Source: Clostridiales bacterium (GTDB lineage Bacteria; Bacillota; Clostridia; Peptostreptococcales; Acidaminobacteraceae). Taken from it: DNA of 64,000 nt. The stretch covers positions 62,001 to 126,000 of the forward strand of contig JAEIOD010000005.1 in the NCBI GenBank assembly GCA_016342415.1, written 5' to 3'. Numbering within the stretch: position 1 is the stretch's first letter; every line of letters starts with the position of its first letter. Below are positions 33,851 through 43,024 of the stretch, piece by piece. Both the position numbers and the translations under genes were made by a program. The notes beneath the pieces were generated by a model. The model did not search any database and was not told where the DNA came from. It saw only the letters and a list, made by a program, of their open reading frames with translations.

Positions 33851-34640
33851 AAAACCAGAAGAATGTAAAGCAGGGGCACCCGAATGGATGACCACATATG
33901 GAGACTTGGTTACACTTTTGATGTGTTTCTTTGTATTACTCTTTGCGTTCTCTGAAATTGATGCGCAAAAATTTGATGCAGTCATGAAATCATTTCAAGG
34001 TTCAGCAGGTGTTTTAGAAAGTGGAAAATCGTTATCGGAAGATGAATTGGTATTTGATGCATCTCCTGAAAAAGATACAACCCCTGAAAGGACAACACCG
34101 GAAGAACTGGAGATTGTTCAGGAAATACTTAGAGAGATGACTGAGAAGTTAGAAGAAGAATTGTCTGGAAGAGATTTAATTGATGTGGTTGAGTTTGATA
34201 TAGTCGATACAAAACTTATTATTAAATTAAAAGACAACGTTCTTTTTGATCCAGCAAAAGCAGATATTAAACCTGAAGCTTTAGGTATATTAAATATTTT
34301 GGGTGAAACACTGCAGGGTGAAATATTCAGTCTGAGTGATTTCCGTATCGAAGGACATACAGACAATGTTCCGATCAACACCATTAGATTTCCTTCTAAC
34401 TGGGAATTGTCAGCGAGTCGAGCGACTAGTGTTTTAAGATACTTTAGAGATGAATTGGATTTTCCCGAAGATCATTTGGCGATATCCGGTTATGCTGATA
34501 TGAAACCTCTTGAAACCAATGATACACCTGAAGGTCGCGCGGCCAATAGACGTGTAGAAATCATAGTGGAAAATATAGATTTAGGTACTACAATACCTGA
34601 AGGCGTAACAGAAGAATCAACAACGGACGAAGGGGAATAA
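33843..34640 (+). CDS. motB: Flagellar motor stator protein MotB
   Basis: The start is ATG 33843, seven bases after GAGGGTG; an in-frame GTG at 33834 overlaps that site. The single membrane segment holds the proton-binding aspartate D21 (TYGDLVTLLMCFFVLLFAFS). The C-terminal OmpA-like peptidoglycan domain shows IEGHTDNVPINTIRFPSNWE and AANRRVEIIVEN. It makes 265 residues. Coupled ion (H+ or Na+) cannot be decided reliably here. Confidence 0.96.
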   Translation: MDKKPEECKAGAPEWMTTYGDLVTLLMCFFVLLFAFSEIDAQKFDAVMKSFQGSAGVLESGKSLSEDELVFDASPEKDTTPERTTPEELEIVQEILREMTEKLEEELSGRDLIDVVEFDIVDTKLIIKLKDNVLFDPAKADIKPEALGILNILGETLQGEIFSLSDFRIEGHTDNVPINTIRFPSNWELSASRATSVLRYFRDELDFPEDHLAISGYADMKPLETNDTPEGRAANRRVEIIVENIDLGTTIPEGVTEESTTDEGE

Positions 34641-34642
34641 AA

Positions 34643-35071
34643 ATGAAAAAAATTATAATATTTGGTGGTATTGCTTTAGTGCTTATTATCGCAGCAGTTT
34701 TAGTATTTGTATTTGTGCTTGGTGGTGATGATGAAGGCAAGGTAGAAGATCTTCCTGAAATCAAATATCAATTCGAAGAAAATTATACCAATATTCCTGT
34801 TGGAGATGAAGATGGTAATTATAAAATACTCAAATATCAAATGACAATTGTTTATACAGATGAGGAGTTTACTGAGATTTTCCCTACTAAAGCAGATGAT
34901 ATTACCGATTTTTTAAATGGTTATTTTAGAGATAAAACTTTAGACACTATCAATCGAAAAAATGGTAAAGAGAGAATCAAAGAAGAAATATTAGAACAAT
35001 TAATTGAGATGTTAGAAACTGATGCTGACAATCTAAAAAGAGTACTTTTAACGCAATTTATTATTCAGTAA
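34643..35071 (+). CDS. fliL: Flagellar basal-body-associated protein FliL
   Basis: A 142-residue membrane protein with one N-terminal transmembrane segment (about residues 4-27) and an extracytoplasmic stomatin-like domain that surrounds the stator in other bacteria. The end LKRVLLTQFIIQ is the usual FliL C-terminus. It follows motB after two bases and precedes fliM, the common order. Confidence 0.93.
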   Translation: MKKIIIFGGIALVLIIAAVLVFVFVLGGDDEGKVEDLPEIKYQFEENYTNIPVGDEDGNYKILKYQMTIVYTDEEFTEIFPTKADDITDFLNGYFRDKTLDTINRKNGKERIKEEILEQLIEMLETDADNLKRVLLTQFIIQ

Positions 35072-35100
35072 ATTTTACATAAGGAAAGGTGGTGAGGTAA

Positions 35101-36102
35101 ATGTCAGATGTTATGTCCCAAAGCGAAATAGATGATCTACTATCCGCTTTGAACTCTGGTGATGTTGATGTCGCAGATATACAAGAAGAGAAAAAAGAAA
35201 AACGTGTTAGAAAATATGACTTCTTAAGACCTGACAAATTTGCCAAAGAACATCTAAGAACTTTAGAAGTTATTCACGAGAACTTCTCAAGACTTTTAAA
35301 TAACTTTCTTTCTGGTTACCTCAGAACATTTATTGATATAGAAGTATTAAATGCAGAGAGTTTGATTTATAGTGAATTTGCAAATGCGATTTCAAATCCG
35401 GCTATTCTTGGTATTATAGATTTTTCTCCGTTAGAAGGTCAGATGATTCTAGATTTTTCTTCAGATGTTGCATTTACAATGATTGAAAGAGTATTGGGTG
35501 GTACTGCATCGGGCGGATTAGCTGAGAAGCGAAGTCTAACCGAAATTGAGATGACGCTCATAAGAACCATCATTATGAAGTTTATTAATTTATTAAAAGA
35601 GCCATGGAGCAATATAATAGAATTAAGACCTAAGTTAGATACAATAGAAACAAATTCGCAATTTGCTCAAGTTATTTCTCCTTCAGAATCGGTTGCACTG
35701 ATTACGCTGAACTTAAAAATCGGTGAAACCGAAGGTATGATAAACTTGTGTTATCCTCATAATGTATTAGAGCCAATATTACCAAATTTAAGTTCAAAAT
35801 TATGGTTTACTCAAACTGGTAAGAAAAATTTGTCCGAAGAGGAACGTGATTCTTTAGAGAAACAAGTTTCAAAAACTAAAGTTGATTTGAAGGTTGAATT
35901 AGGTAATAGTTTTATCACAGTTGGAGAAATGTTGGCACTCGGACGCGGAGATGTTATTGTGCTTGATAAAAAAGTGTCGCAAGAGCTAATTGTGAAAGTT
36001 GGCGATCAAGTGAAATTTAGAGGTTTACCAGGCAAAAAAAATAGTAATTTAGCAGTTCGAATTACAGAAATTTTCGAGGAAGGAGATGACTTAGATGGTT
36101 GA
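35101..36102 (+). CDS. fliM: Flagellar motor switch protein FliM
   Basis: FliM forms the C-ring and binds CheY-P through its N-terminal peptide, here VMSQSEIDDLLSALNSGD. The middle CheC-like domain and the C-terminal SpoA/FliN-like domain (VELGNSFITVGEMLALGRGD) complete 333 residues. It starts at ATG 35101 behind GGTGGTGAGG. It overlaps fliY by 8 bp. Confidence 0.97.
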   Translation: MSDVMSQSEIDDLLSALNSGDVDVADIQEEKKEKRVRKYDFLRPDKFAKEHLRTLEVIHENFSRLLNNFLSGYLRTFIDIEVLNAESLIYSEFANAISNPAILGIIDFSPLEGQMILDFSSDVAFTMIERVLGGTASGGLAEKRSLTEIEMTLIRTIIMKFINLLKEPWSNIIELRPKLDTIETNSQFAQVISPSESVALITLNLKIGETEGMINLCYPHNVLEPILPNLSSKLWFTQTGKKNLSEEERDSLEKQVSKTKVDLKVELGNSFITVGEMLALGRGDVIVLDKKVSQELIVKVGDQVKFRGLPGKKNSNLAVRITEIFEEGDDLDG

Positions 36103-37318
36103 TATGCTTTCACAAGAGGAAATAGATGCATTATTAAGTGGTGGAGACAGTGATTCAAGTGGTAGTGATGAAACTCTAACTCCGGAAGAAATAGATGCGT
36201 TAGGTGAAGTTGGAAATATTAGTATGGGGACAGCAGCGACAACTTTGTTTACATTGTTGGGGCAAAAGGTAACAATTACTACACCTAAAGTAAGTATAAT
36301 CACTTACGAAGAATTAGTCAGTGATTATGATGATCCGTGTGTTACAATTAATGTGAGATATAAAGAAGGTATTGAAGGTATAAATATCTTGATACTACAA
36401 GAAGCAGATGTTAAAATTATTACAGACCTAATGATGGGTGGAGATGGCACTAATGTATCTGATGAATTAACAGATCTACATTTAAGTGCCATTGGTGAAG
36501 CTATGAACCAAATGATTGGTTCGTCTTCAACGTCGCTGTCTGAAATGTTAGGCGAAAAAGTTGATATCTCGCCCCCTGAACCTCAATTTAATAGTTTGAA
36601 AGATTTAAACTTTGAAGATGTGGGTATAAGTTCGGATAGTAACATTATAAGAATTGCATTTAGAATGACTGTAGGGGATCTAATTGATAGTCAAATTAAT
36701 CAAGTGATGCCTATTGATGTTGCTAAGCAGTTGGTTAACAATTTAATGAATAAAGGAAATGAGCCAGAACCGGAACCTGAGGTAATTCCAGAACCTGTGG
36801 TTGAAACTCAAGCACCAGAAACTGTGCAACACCAGGCTCAACAACCAGTACAACAAGCGCCCCCGATGCAACAACCTATGGGGCAGCAGCAATATCAACA
36901 AGCACCACAACAATATCAACAAGCACCACAACAGTATCAACAAGCGCCACAACAGTACCAACAAGCACCACAACAATATCAACAACCACCAATGCAACAA
37001 GTAAATGCACAACCTGTTCAATTTGAATCTTTTGATGAAAATGGAGCGATTTCAGGGTATAATAATAATATTAGTATTATTAAAGATGTACCACTTGAAA
37101 TTACTGTTGAACTTGGTCGCACTAGGAAACGAATTAGTGAGATTTTAGATTTTGCACCCGGCTCAGTTATCGAACTGGATAAATTAGTTGGCGAAGCATT
37201 AGATATACTTGCTAACGGTAAGAAAATAGCTACAGGTGAAGTAGTAGTAGTTGATGAAAATTATGGTATTAAGATTACTGATATTATTGTACCTGAACAA
37301 AGATTGAGCAACATATAG
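36095..37318 (+). CDS. fliY: Flagellar switch/CheY-P phosphatase FliY (FliN/FliY)
   Basis: FliY combines a CheY-P-binding N-terminal peptide (MLSQEEIDALLSGGDS), a CheC-like phosphatase domain with two E..N sites (EVGNISMGTAATTLF, GEAMNQMIG) and a C-terminal FliN domain (VELGRTRKRISEILDF). It is 407 residues. The linker (about residues 235-305) is Pro/Glu-rich and then Gln-rich, with five tandem heptapeptides QYQQAPQ encoded by 21-bp repeats. FliY both builds the C-ring and removes phosphate from CheY at the switch. Confidence 0.96.
   Translation: MVDMLSQEEIDALLSGGDSDSSGSDETLTPEEIDALGEVGNISMGTAATTLFTLLGQKVTITTPKVSIITYEELVSDYDDPCVTINVRYKEGIEGINILILQEADVKIITDLMMGGDGTNVSDELTDLHLSAIGEAMNQMIGSSSTSLSEMLGEKVDISPPEPQFNSLKDLNFEDVGISSDSNIIRIAFRMTVGDLIDSQINQVMPIDVAKQLVNNLMNKGNEPEPEPEVIPEPVVETQAPETVQHQAQQPVQQAPPMQQPMGQQQYQQAPQQYQQAPQQYQQAPQQYQQAPQQYQQPPMQQVNAQPVQFESFDENGAISGYNNNISIIKDVPLEITVELGRTRKRISEILDFAPGSVIELDKLVGEALDILANGKKIATGEVVVVDENYGIKITDIIVPEQRLSNI
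36890..36994 (+). repeat. 21-bp tandem repeats in fliY
   Basis: Five in-frame copies of CAATATCAACAAGCACCACA plus one base (36890, 36911, 36932, 36953, 36974), the last diverged. They encode QYQQAPQ heptads. Copies 1 and 2 are identical, which suggests recent slippage or recombination; length variation would keep the reading frame. Confidence 0.95.
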
Positions 37319-37336
37319 TTTAAAGGAGGAAATATT

Positions 37337-37699
37337 ATGGCTAATGGTATATTAGTTGTTGATGACGCAGCTTTTATGAGAATGATGATCAAGGATGTAT
37401 TATCAAAAAATGGTTATGAAATTCTTGGTGAAGCTGAGAATGGACAAAAGGCAATAGAAAAATATAAAGAATTGAATCCGGATTTGGTCATTATGGACAT
37501 TACTATGCCTGAGGTAGACGGTATCCAAGCCGTAAAAGAAATAAAGAAATTCGATGCGAATGCTAAAATTATCATGTGTTCTGCTATGGGACAACAAGCA
37601 ATGGTAATAGAATCAATACAAGCTGGAGCAAGAGACTTTATTGTAAAACCTTTCCAAGCTGATCGTGTTGTTGAAGCTGTTAAAAAGGTAATAGGATAG
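37337..37699 (+). CDS. cheY: Chemotaxis response regulator CheY
   Basis: Single receiver domain of 120 residues. Acidic residues are in VVDDAAFMR, the phospho-acceptor is D54 in VIMDITMPEVDG, the switch residue region is MCSAMG and the lysine is in IVKPF. Phospho-CheY binds FliM/FliY and changes rotation. It lies between fliY and fliO, the conserved Firmicute position. The ribosome binding site is AAAGGAGG. Confidence 0.98.
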   Translation: MANGILVVDDAAFMRMMIKDVLSKNGYEILGEAENGQKAIEKYKELNPDLVIMDITMPEVDGIQAVKEIKKFDANAKIIMCSAMGQQAMVIESIQAGARDFIVKPFQADRVVEAVKKVIG

Positions 37700-37708
37700 T
37701 ATAAGGAG

Positions 37709-38062
37709 ATGTCGATTTCTTGTGCTATATTAACGCCTACATTCGACTCAAGTTATTTTCTTGTTATATTATCATTGACTATGTTTATTGCCCTTGCTTA
37801 TGTGACTACAGTGATTTTAAAAAGATCTAAGTTGTCCGGTGGCAAGGGTAGAAATATTCATGTAGTAGAGCGATTTTACTTATCAGCAGATAAAATTCTG
37901 ATGATTGTTTTAGTTGGAGAAGTTTACTATCTAATGTCTTACGATAAAACAGGTATGAAGTTGATGGATAAACTCGAAAATTTTACACCAAACGAAGCAG
38001 AAATTAATCAAATAAAATTTTCAGATTTGCTTGAAAAAGTCAAAACTAACAAGGAACGATAA
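37709..38062 (+). CDS. fliO: Flagellar export apparatus protein FliO/FliZ
   Basis: A small protein of about 117 residues with one N-terminal membrane segment (about residues 15-38) and a short cytoplasmic tail (NIHVVERFYLSADKILMIVL), which is the FliO pattern. FliO helps assemble the FliP ring. The ATG at 37709 directly abuts the Shine-Dalgarno AAGGAG, which is too close; an ATT two codons later (37715) has the normal spacing and may be the real start. Confidence 0.85.
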   Translation: MSISCAILTPTFDSSYFLVILSLTMFIALAYVTTVILKRSKLSGGKGRNIHVVERFYLSADKILMIVLVGEVYYLMSYDKTGMKLMDKLENFTPNEAEINQIKFSDLLEKVKTNKER

Positions 38063-38063
38063 A

Positions 38064-38843
38064 ATGGTGTACATAAAAAAAAATAAGAAAAAAATTATTT
38101 TGTTGGTATTTATCCTATTGCTTCAAATGTTATTTGCATCTTCAATGGTATTTGCAACAGAACCAGGTGATGTTATAATTCCATCTTTGGAATTGAACTT
38201 TGGACAAGGAACGGATAACGTAGCTTCTAGTATTCAAATACTAGTACTTATAACAATTCTATCATTGGCGCCATCAATTTTAGTTATGATGACGTCATTT
38301 ACTAGGTTTATAATCGTTTTTTCTTTTTTAAGAAAAGCGATTTCATTACAATCGACACCCCCGAATCAGGTACTCATTGCGTTGGCTTTATTTATGACGT
38401 TTTTTGTGATGACACCTGTTTTTTCTGATGTCATTGATAATGCATATACACCTTATGTCAATCAGGAAATAAGCCAAGAGGAAGCTCTAGACAATGCTGT
38501 AAAACCTATCAAAGGATTTATGTTAAGGCAAGTTAGAACCGAGGATTTGGCTTTATTTATTGATATGTCAGGTGGTATTCAGTATGAAGAAGCAAATGAT
38601 ATCCCCATAACAACTGTGATTCCTGCGTTTATAATTAGTGAACTTAAAACGGGTTTCCAAATTGGCTTCTTGTTATTCATACCATTTATTGTAATCGATA
38701 TGGTAGTGGCAAGTACCTTGATGTCTTTGGGGATGATGATGTTACCACCGGTAATGATATCATTACCATTCAAAATATTATTGTTTATTATGGTAGATGG
38801 TTGGCATTTACTAGTAGAACAACTTATTAGAACGATAAAGTGA
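38064..38843 (+). CDS. fliP: Flagellar export gate protein FliP
   Basis: FliP is the main component of the FliPQR export channel. The start is ATG 38064 after AAGGAA; the frame is open to 38031 inside fliO but lacks a ribosome binding site there. A cleavable-looking signal peptide (LLVFILLLQMLFASSMVFA) precedes about four membrane segments. Signature segments include MMTSFTRFIIVFSFLRKA and PFIVIDMVVASTLMSLGMMM. It is 259 residues, full length. Confidence 0.97.
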   Translation: MVYIKKNKKKIILLVFILLLQMLFASSMVFATEPGDVIIPSLELNFGQGTDNVASSIQILVLITILSLAPSILVMMTSFTRFIIVFSFLRKAISLQSTPPNQVLIALALFMTFFVMTPVFSDVIDNAYTPYVNQEISQEEALDNAVKPIKGFMLRQVRTEDLALFIDMSGGIQYEEANDIPITTVIPAFIISELKTGFQIGFLLFIPFIVIDMVVASTLMSLGMMMLPPVMISLPFKILLFIMVDGWHLLVEQLIRTIK

Positions 38844-38852
38844 CGGTGAAAA

Positions 38853-39122
38853 ATGTCGAGTGTCATGATTTCAGATATATTTAGAGATGCGATTTTTCAT
38901 ATTTTAATCTTATCAGCACCTATGCTTTTATCTGCACTTATAGTAGGTCTTATTATTTCCGTGTTTCAAGCTACAACCCAAATCCAAGAGCAAACTTTAT
39001 CGTTTGTCCCAAAAGTATTGTCGATATTTCTTGTTTTGATGCTTGCAGGTCCGTGGTTATTAACGACTTTAGTGGAGTTTACGTTATCGATTTTTAATCA
39101 AATTAGTAATGTGATTTTATAG
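38853..39122 (+). CDS. fliQ: Flagellar export gate protein FliQ
   Basis: An 89-residue protein with two membrane segments and the family segment LISVFQATTQIQEQTLSFVP between them. FliQ packs around FliP and FliR in the export gate. It starts behind GACGGTG, 9 bases after fliP, and fliR follows after 7 bases. Confidence 0.97.
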   Translation: MSSVMISDIFRDAIFHILILSAPMLLSALIVGLIISVFQATTQIQEQTLSFVPKVLSIFLVLMLAGPWLLTTLVEFTLSIFNQISNVIL

Positions 39123-39129
39123 GTGACGT

Positions 39130-39891
39130 ATGTTTTTTTATGATTATATATTAGTTGTCATTTTGGTTTTTTCTAGAATAGCTGCAATGTTTAGTGTTGT
39201 TCCAATATTTGGAGCGAATAACACTCCTGTAATGACCAAAGTGGGATTCGTTTTTTTTATTTCTCTTATTTTAGTACCTTTACAGTATGAAAATTTCGGT
39301 CTGGAAATCGATACTTTTCTACAATTCGGACAATATATTCTAATTGAAACCATTGTTGGTTTTGCAATGGGGTTAGTTACTCTTATTGTGGTAAATACGT
39401 TTTACCTTGCAGGATCTTTAGTCGATAGAAATATCGGTTTTGCCATGGTGTCAGTTATCAGTGCTCAAGATGAATCGCAATTGCCAATATCAGCAAATTT
39501 ATATTACATTTTTGCACTGATGATTTTTATTGTAACCAATTTCCATCATAAATTAATTATAGCTATTGTTGATAGTTATAAAACATTTCCAATAGGATCA
39601 AATCCACTTTTATCATTAATTGTTTATGATTATGTAGATGTCTTATCCTATTCCTTTGTAATGGGTTTTAAAATGGCAGCACCTTTCATTTTAACAGTTT
39701 TGATTGCCAATATATTGTTGGGTTTACTTTCAAAAGCAATGCCTGGTATGAATGTATTCTTAATTGGTATGCCTTTAAAAATTTTAGTAGGTCTTTTCTT
39801 GTTTTCAGTTGTAATCAGCAGTTATCCAGATTTTATTATTCTCATTTTTGAGGAAATGATGAAATATATTTATAGATTGATTGGAATGTAA
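39130..39891 (+). CDS. fliR: Flagellar export gate protein FliR
   Basis: A 253-residue protein with about six membrane segments. FliR segments include SRIAAMFSVVPIFGANNTPV near the N-terminus and MNVFLIGMPLKILVGLFLF near the C-terminus. It completes the FliPQR gate. flhB begins two bases after the stop. Confidence 0.96.
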   Translation: MFFYDYILVVILVFSRIAAMFSVVPIFGANNTPVMTKVGFVFFISLILVPLQYENFGLEIDTFLQFGQYILIETIVGFAMGLVTLIVVNTFYLAGSLVDRNIGFAMVSVISAQDESQLPISANLYYIFALMIFIVTNFHHKLIIAIVDSYKTFPIGSNPLLSLIVYDYVDVLSYSFVMGFKMAAPFILTVLIANILLGLLSKAMPGMNVFLIGMPLKILVGLFLFSVVISSYPDFIILIFEEMMKYIYRLIGM

Positions 39892-39893
39892 CT

Positions 39894-40982
39894 ATGATCA
39901 TTGAACAATTTAATCTTCAATTCTTCTCTGAAGAAAAAACTGAAGAAGCAACACCTAAGAAGAAAAGAGACGCAAGAAAAAAAGGTCAAGTCGCCCAAAG
40001 TAAAGATGTGGGTGGTGCTTTGATTATGATTATTGTTATATTGACAATACAAATAACCAGTGGTTGGTTCACCAATCAGTTTATAACAATTTACCATATT
40101 ACAAGCGACCAAATAACAAATGCTGATGCACTTTATAATCCAGTTAACTTGAACAATTTATTTGGTGAAATATTATTAAGAAGTATTCTTATCATTACAC
40201 CAATACTTGCAGCTGCTTTAGTAACAGGCGTTTTATCATCATATATGCAAATTGGAGTTATGTTCAGTTTGGAAGCTATTAAGCCAAAACTTAATAAACT
40301 TAGTCCTATCAGTGGATTTAAACGAATGTTTTCAATGAAATCATTGGTTGAACTTGCAAAGGCTGTAGCTAAGGGTACAATACTTGTTTATTTAGTTTAT
40401 GATTATTTAATAGATAGAATTGATACCATTATTGGATGTTATCGGTTAGATATTATGGAATTTATAGTATTGATGTGGGACTTTATTGTTGCAATAACGT
40501 TAAGAAGTGCAATTTTTTTATTAATTGTAGCCTTTGCAGATTTGGCATTCAAAAGATGGCAACATAATAAAGATTTAAAAATGTCAAAAAAAGAAATTAA
40601 AGATGAATACAAACAAAGCGAAGGTGACCCTATGTTAAAAGGGAAGATTCGTGAAAAACAGCGAGCAATGGCAATGAGCCGTATGATGCAAGATGTACCA
40701 GATGCTGATGTTGTTATAACCAATCCGACTCATTACGCTGTCGCTGTTTCTTATAATTTGAATGAGGGGGGATCTCCTCGAGTAGTGGCAAAAGGACAGA
40801 ACCTAATTGCTCAAAATATTAAAAGGATTGCTACTGAAAATGATGTAGTGATCGTTGAAAACAAACCTCTTGCGAGAGCTTTGTTTAGTGGGGCAGAAGT
40901 CGGCGATTTTATTCCAATTGATTTATATCAAGCGGTTGCTGAAGTACTTGCTTATGTATATAGTCTAAAAGATAAGAAATAA
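39894..40982 (+). CDS. flhB: Flagellar export specificity switch protein FlhB
   Basis: FlhB switches export from rod/hook to filament substrates after self-cleavage. The N-terminal motif EKTEEATPKKKRDARKKGQV, four membrane segments and a cytoplasmic C-domain are present. The cleavage site NPTH lies in VVITNPTHYAVAVSYN near residue 275. The 362 residues are complete. A free-standing copy of the C-domain is encoded 23 kb upstream (ylqH). Confidence 0.98.
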   Translation: MIIEQFNLQFFSEEKTEEATPKKKRDARKKGQVAQSKDVGGALIMIIVILTIQITSGWFTNQFITIYHITSDQITNADALYNPVNLNNLFGEILLRSILIITPILAAALVTGVLSSYMQIGVMFSLEAIKPKLNKLSPISGFKRMFSMKSLVELAKAVAKGTILVYLVYDYLIDRIDTIIGCYRLDIMEFIVLMWDFIVAITLRSAIFLLIVAFADLAFKRWQHNKDLKMSKKEIKDEYKQSEGDPMLKGKIREKQRAMAMSRMMQDVPDADVVITNPTHYAVAVSYNLNEGGSPRVVAKGQNLIAQNIKRIATENDVVIVENKPLARALFSGAEVGDFIPIDLYQAVAEVLAYVYSLKDKK

Positions 40983-40993
40983 TGGGGTTTAAA

Positions 40994-43024
40994 ATGAAGT
41001 TTAGTGATATATTTATTTCGATTTTCGTAATCGGTATCATATTATTGATCATCATACCAGTTCCTTTAGGTGTGCTTGATTTTTTATTGTCATTGAATAT
41101 TGCTTTTTCATTACTGATATTATTAATATCAATTTTTATTAAAGAATCACTGGATTTTGCGGTATTTCCAACCGTACTGTTATTAGCTACCATGTTTAGA
41201 TTAGCCTTAAACGTTTCGACTACGAGACAAATCTTAGGACAAGGTTATGCTGGAAACGTAATTGAAGCTTTTGCCCAGTGGGTAATAGGTGGAGATGCTG
41301 TTGTTGGTTTTATCATATTTGTTATTATTGTTATTATTCAGTTCTTAGTAATTACAAAAGGTGCTGAGAGAGTATCTGAAGTTGCTGCACGTTTTACCTT
41401 GGATGCTATGCCTGGTAAACAAATGGCAATTGATGCAGACTTAAACTCGGGTTTAATCGATGAAACACAGGCAAAAGCTAGAAGAGCAAAAATACAAAAT
41501 GAAGCGGATTTTTATGGTTCAATGGATGGTGCCAGTAAGTTTGTAAAAGGTGATGCGATCGCTGGTATCATCATTACAGTTATCAATATAGCAGCGGGTT
41601 TCTTTATTGGTATGTCACGGTTAGAATTGTCTATGGGAGAGTCTTTAAATCGGTTTACGCTATTAACTATCGGTGATGGTTTAGTAAGTCAGATTCCAGC
41701 TTTAATGATCTCTACTGCGACAGGAATTGTTGTTACAAGAAGAGCGAGTGAAGGCCAATTGGGTGATGATATAATCAGCCAAATGTTACAAAATAAGAAA
41801 GTGTTGTATGTCTTAGGTTCAACACTGGGGCTTTTAGGTCTATTTACACCTCTACCTGCTTTACCATTGACTACACTTGGCTGTATATTTGGATTCTTAG
41901 GTTTCCAAATGAGAGATAAAGGAACAACTGATCAAATCGCTGAATCTGCTGAAGAAGGTGATGGAAAAATGGAAGAAATCAGAAAACCTGAAAGTATTAT
42001 TCCACTATTACAAGTTGATCCGATTGAACTAGAATTTGGTTATGGAATTATTCCATTAGCTGATCCGAATCAAGGTGGTGATTTATTTGACCGTCTAGTC
42101 ATGATTAGACGTCAAATAGCTTTAGAACTGGGTGTTGTCATACCGATGATAAGGCTGCGCGATTTTATACAATTGGATGCAAATGAATATATTGTAAAAA
42201 TTAAAGGTTCAAAAGTTGCAGGTGGTTCTATTATGTTTGATCATTACCTTGCAATGAATCCAGGTAATGTGGAAGGTGAGATTAAAGGCATTGAAACGGT
42301 AGAACCAGCATTTGGTTTACCAGCACTTTGGATCAATGAAACAGAACGTGAGAAAGCAGAAATCTACGGTTATACTGTCGTGGATCCGTCTTCAATTATT
42401 TCAACTCATTTAACTGAGATTTTAAAGAAACACGTTCATGAATTACTTGGTAGAGATGAAGTAAAATCACTAATTGACAATCTGCGCGAATCGAGTCCAA
42501 CGGTTGTTGATGAGTTGATTCCAAATATTATGTCTATAGGTGATGTACAGAAAGTACTTGCTAATCTCTTAAGAGAAGGCGTTTCAGTTAGAAATTTACT
42601 GACAATTTTAGAAACTCTTGCTGATTATGCAAGAGCCAATAAAGATGTTAATATACTAACAGAATATGTAAGACAATCTTTAAGTCGACATATTACAAGT
42701 ACGTATATTACAGATAAATTTGCTAGAGTAGTGACTTTGGATCAAAACCTTGAGGCGACTCTTATGGAGTCGATACAACAAACCGAAGGTGGATCATATA
42801 TGTCTTTATCTCCTGATGTGAGTCAAGCACTCTTAAACAATTTAGCTGTACAAATACAAAACCTATTATCTTTAGGGGAACAACCGATTGTTGTTACTGC
42901 ACCGATCGTTAGATTTTACTTCAAGCGATTGACTGAGCAAATGATACCAGATTTGATAGTTTTATCGTATAATGAAATAGAACCAGATGTACAAATACAA
43001 TCAGCAGGGATGGTGAGAATTTAA
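40994..43024 (+). CDS. flhA: Flagellar export gate protein FlhA
   Basis: FlhA is the nonameric export gate and proton channel. Eight membrane segments fill the first 320 residues, with the FHIPEP-type signature LFRLALNVSTTRQILGQGYA-like region and GAERVSEVAARFTLDAMPGK. The C-terminal cytosolic domain receives chaperone-substrate complexes. ATG 40994 is preferred because GGGG lies seven bases upstream; ATG 40982, overlapping the flhB stop, adds four residues but has a weak ribosome binding site. Confidence 0.97.
   Translation: MKFSDIFISIFVIGIILLIIIPVPLGVLDFLLSLNIAFSLLILLISIFIKESLDFAVFPTVLLLATMFRLALNVSTTRQILGQGYAGNVIEAFAQWVIGGDAVVGFIIFVIIVIIQFLVITKGAERVSEVAARFTLDAMPGKQMAIDADLNSGLIDETQAKARRAKIQNEADFYGSMDGASKFVKGDAIAGIIITVINIAAGFFIGMSRLELSMGESLNRFTLLTIGDGLVSQIPALMISTATGIVVTRRASEGQLGDDIISQMLQNKKVLYVLGSTLGLLGLFTPLPALPLTTLGCIFGFLGFQMRDKGTTDQIAESAEEGDGKMEEIRKPESIIPLLQVDPIELEFGYGIIPLADPNQGGDLFDRLVMIRRQIALELGVVIPMIRLRDFIQLDANEYIVKIKGSKVAGGSIMFDHYLAMNPGNVEGEIKGIETVEPAFGLPALWINETEREKAEIYGYTVVDPSSIISTHLTEILKKHVHELLGRDEVKSLIDNLRESSPTVVDELIPNIMSIGDVQKVLANLLREGVSVRNLLTILETLADYARANKDVNILTEYVRQSLSRHITSTYITDKFARVVTLDQNLEATLMESIQQTEGGSYMSLSPDVSQALLNNLAVQIQNLLSLGEQPIVVTAPIVRFYFKRLTEQMIPDLIVLSYNEIEPDVQIQSAGMVRI

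Noticed and set aside
36890..36994. Direct repeats as a CRISPR array
   Set aside because: Copies are adjacent without spacers and lie in frame inside fliY.
36743..37021. Minus-strand open frame rich in Leu and Trp opposite fliY
   Set aside because: It is the reverse reading of the Gln-rich 21-bp repeats and has no ribosome binding site of its own.
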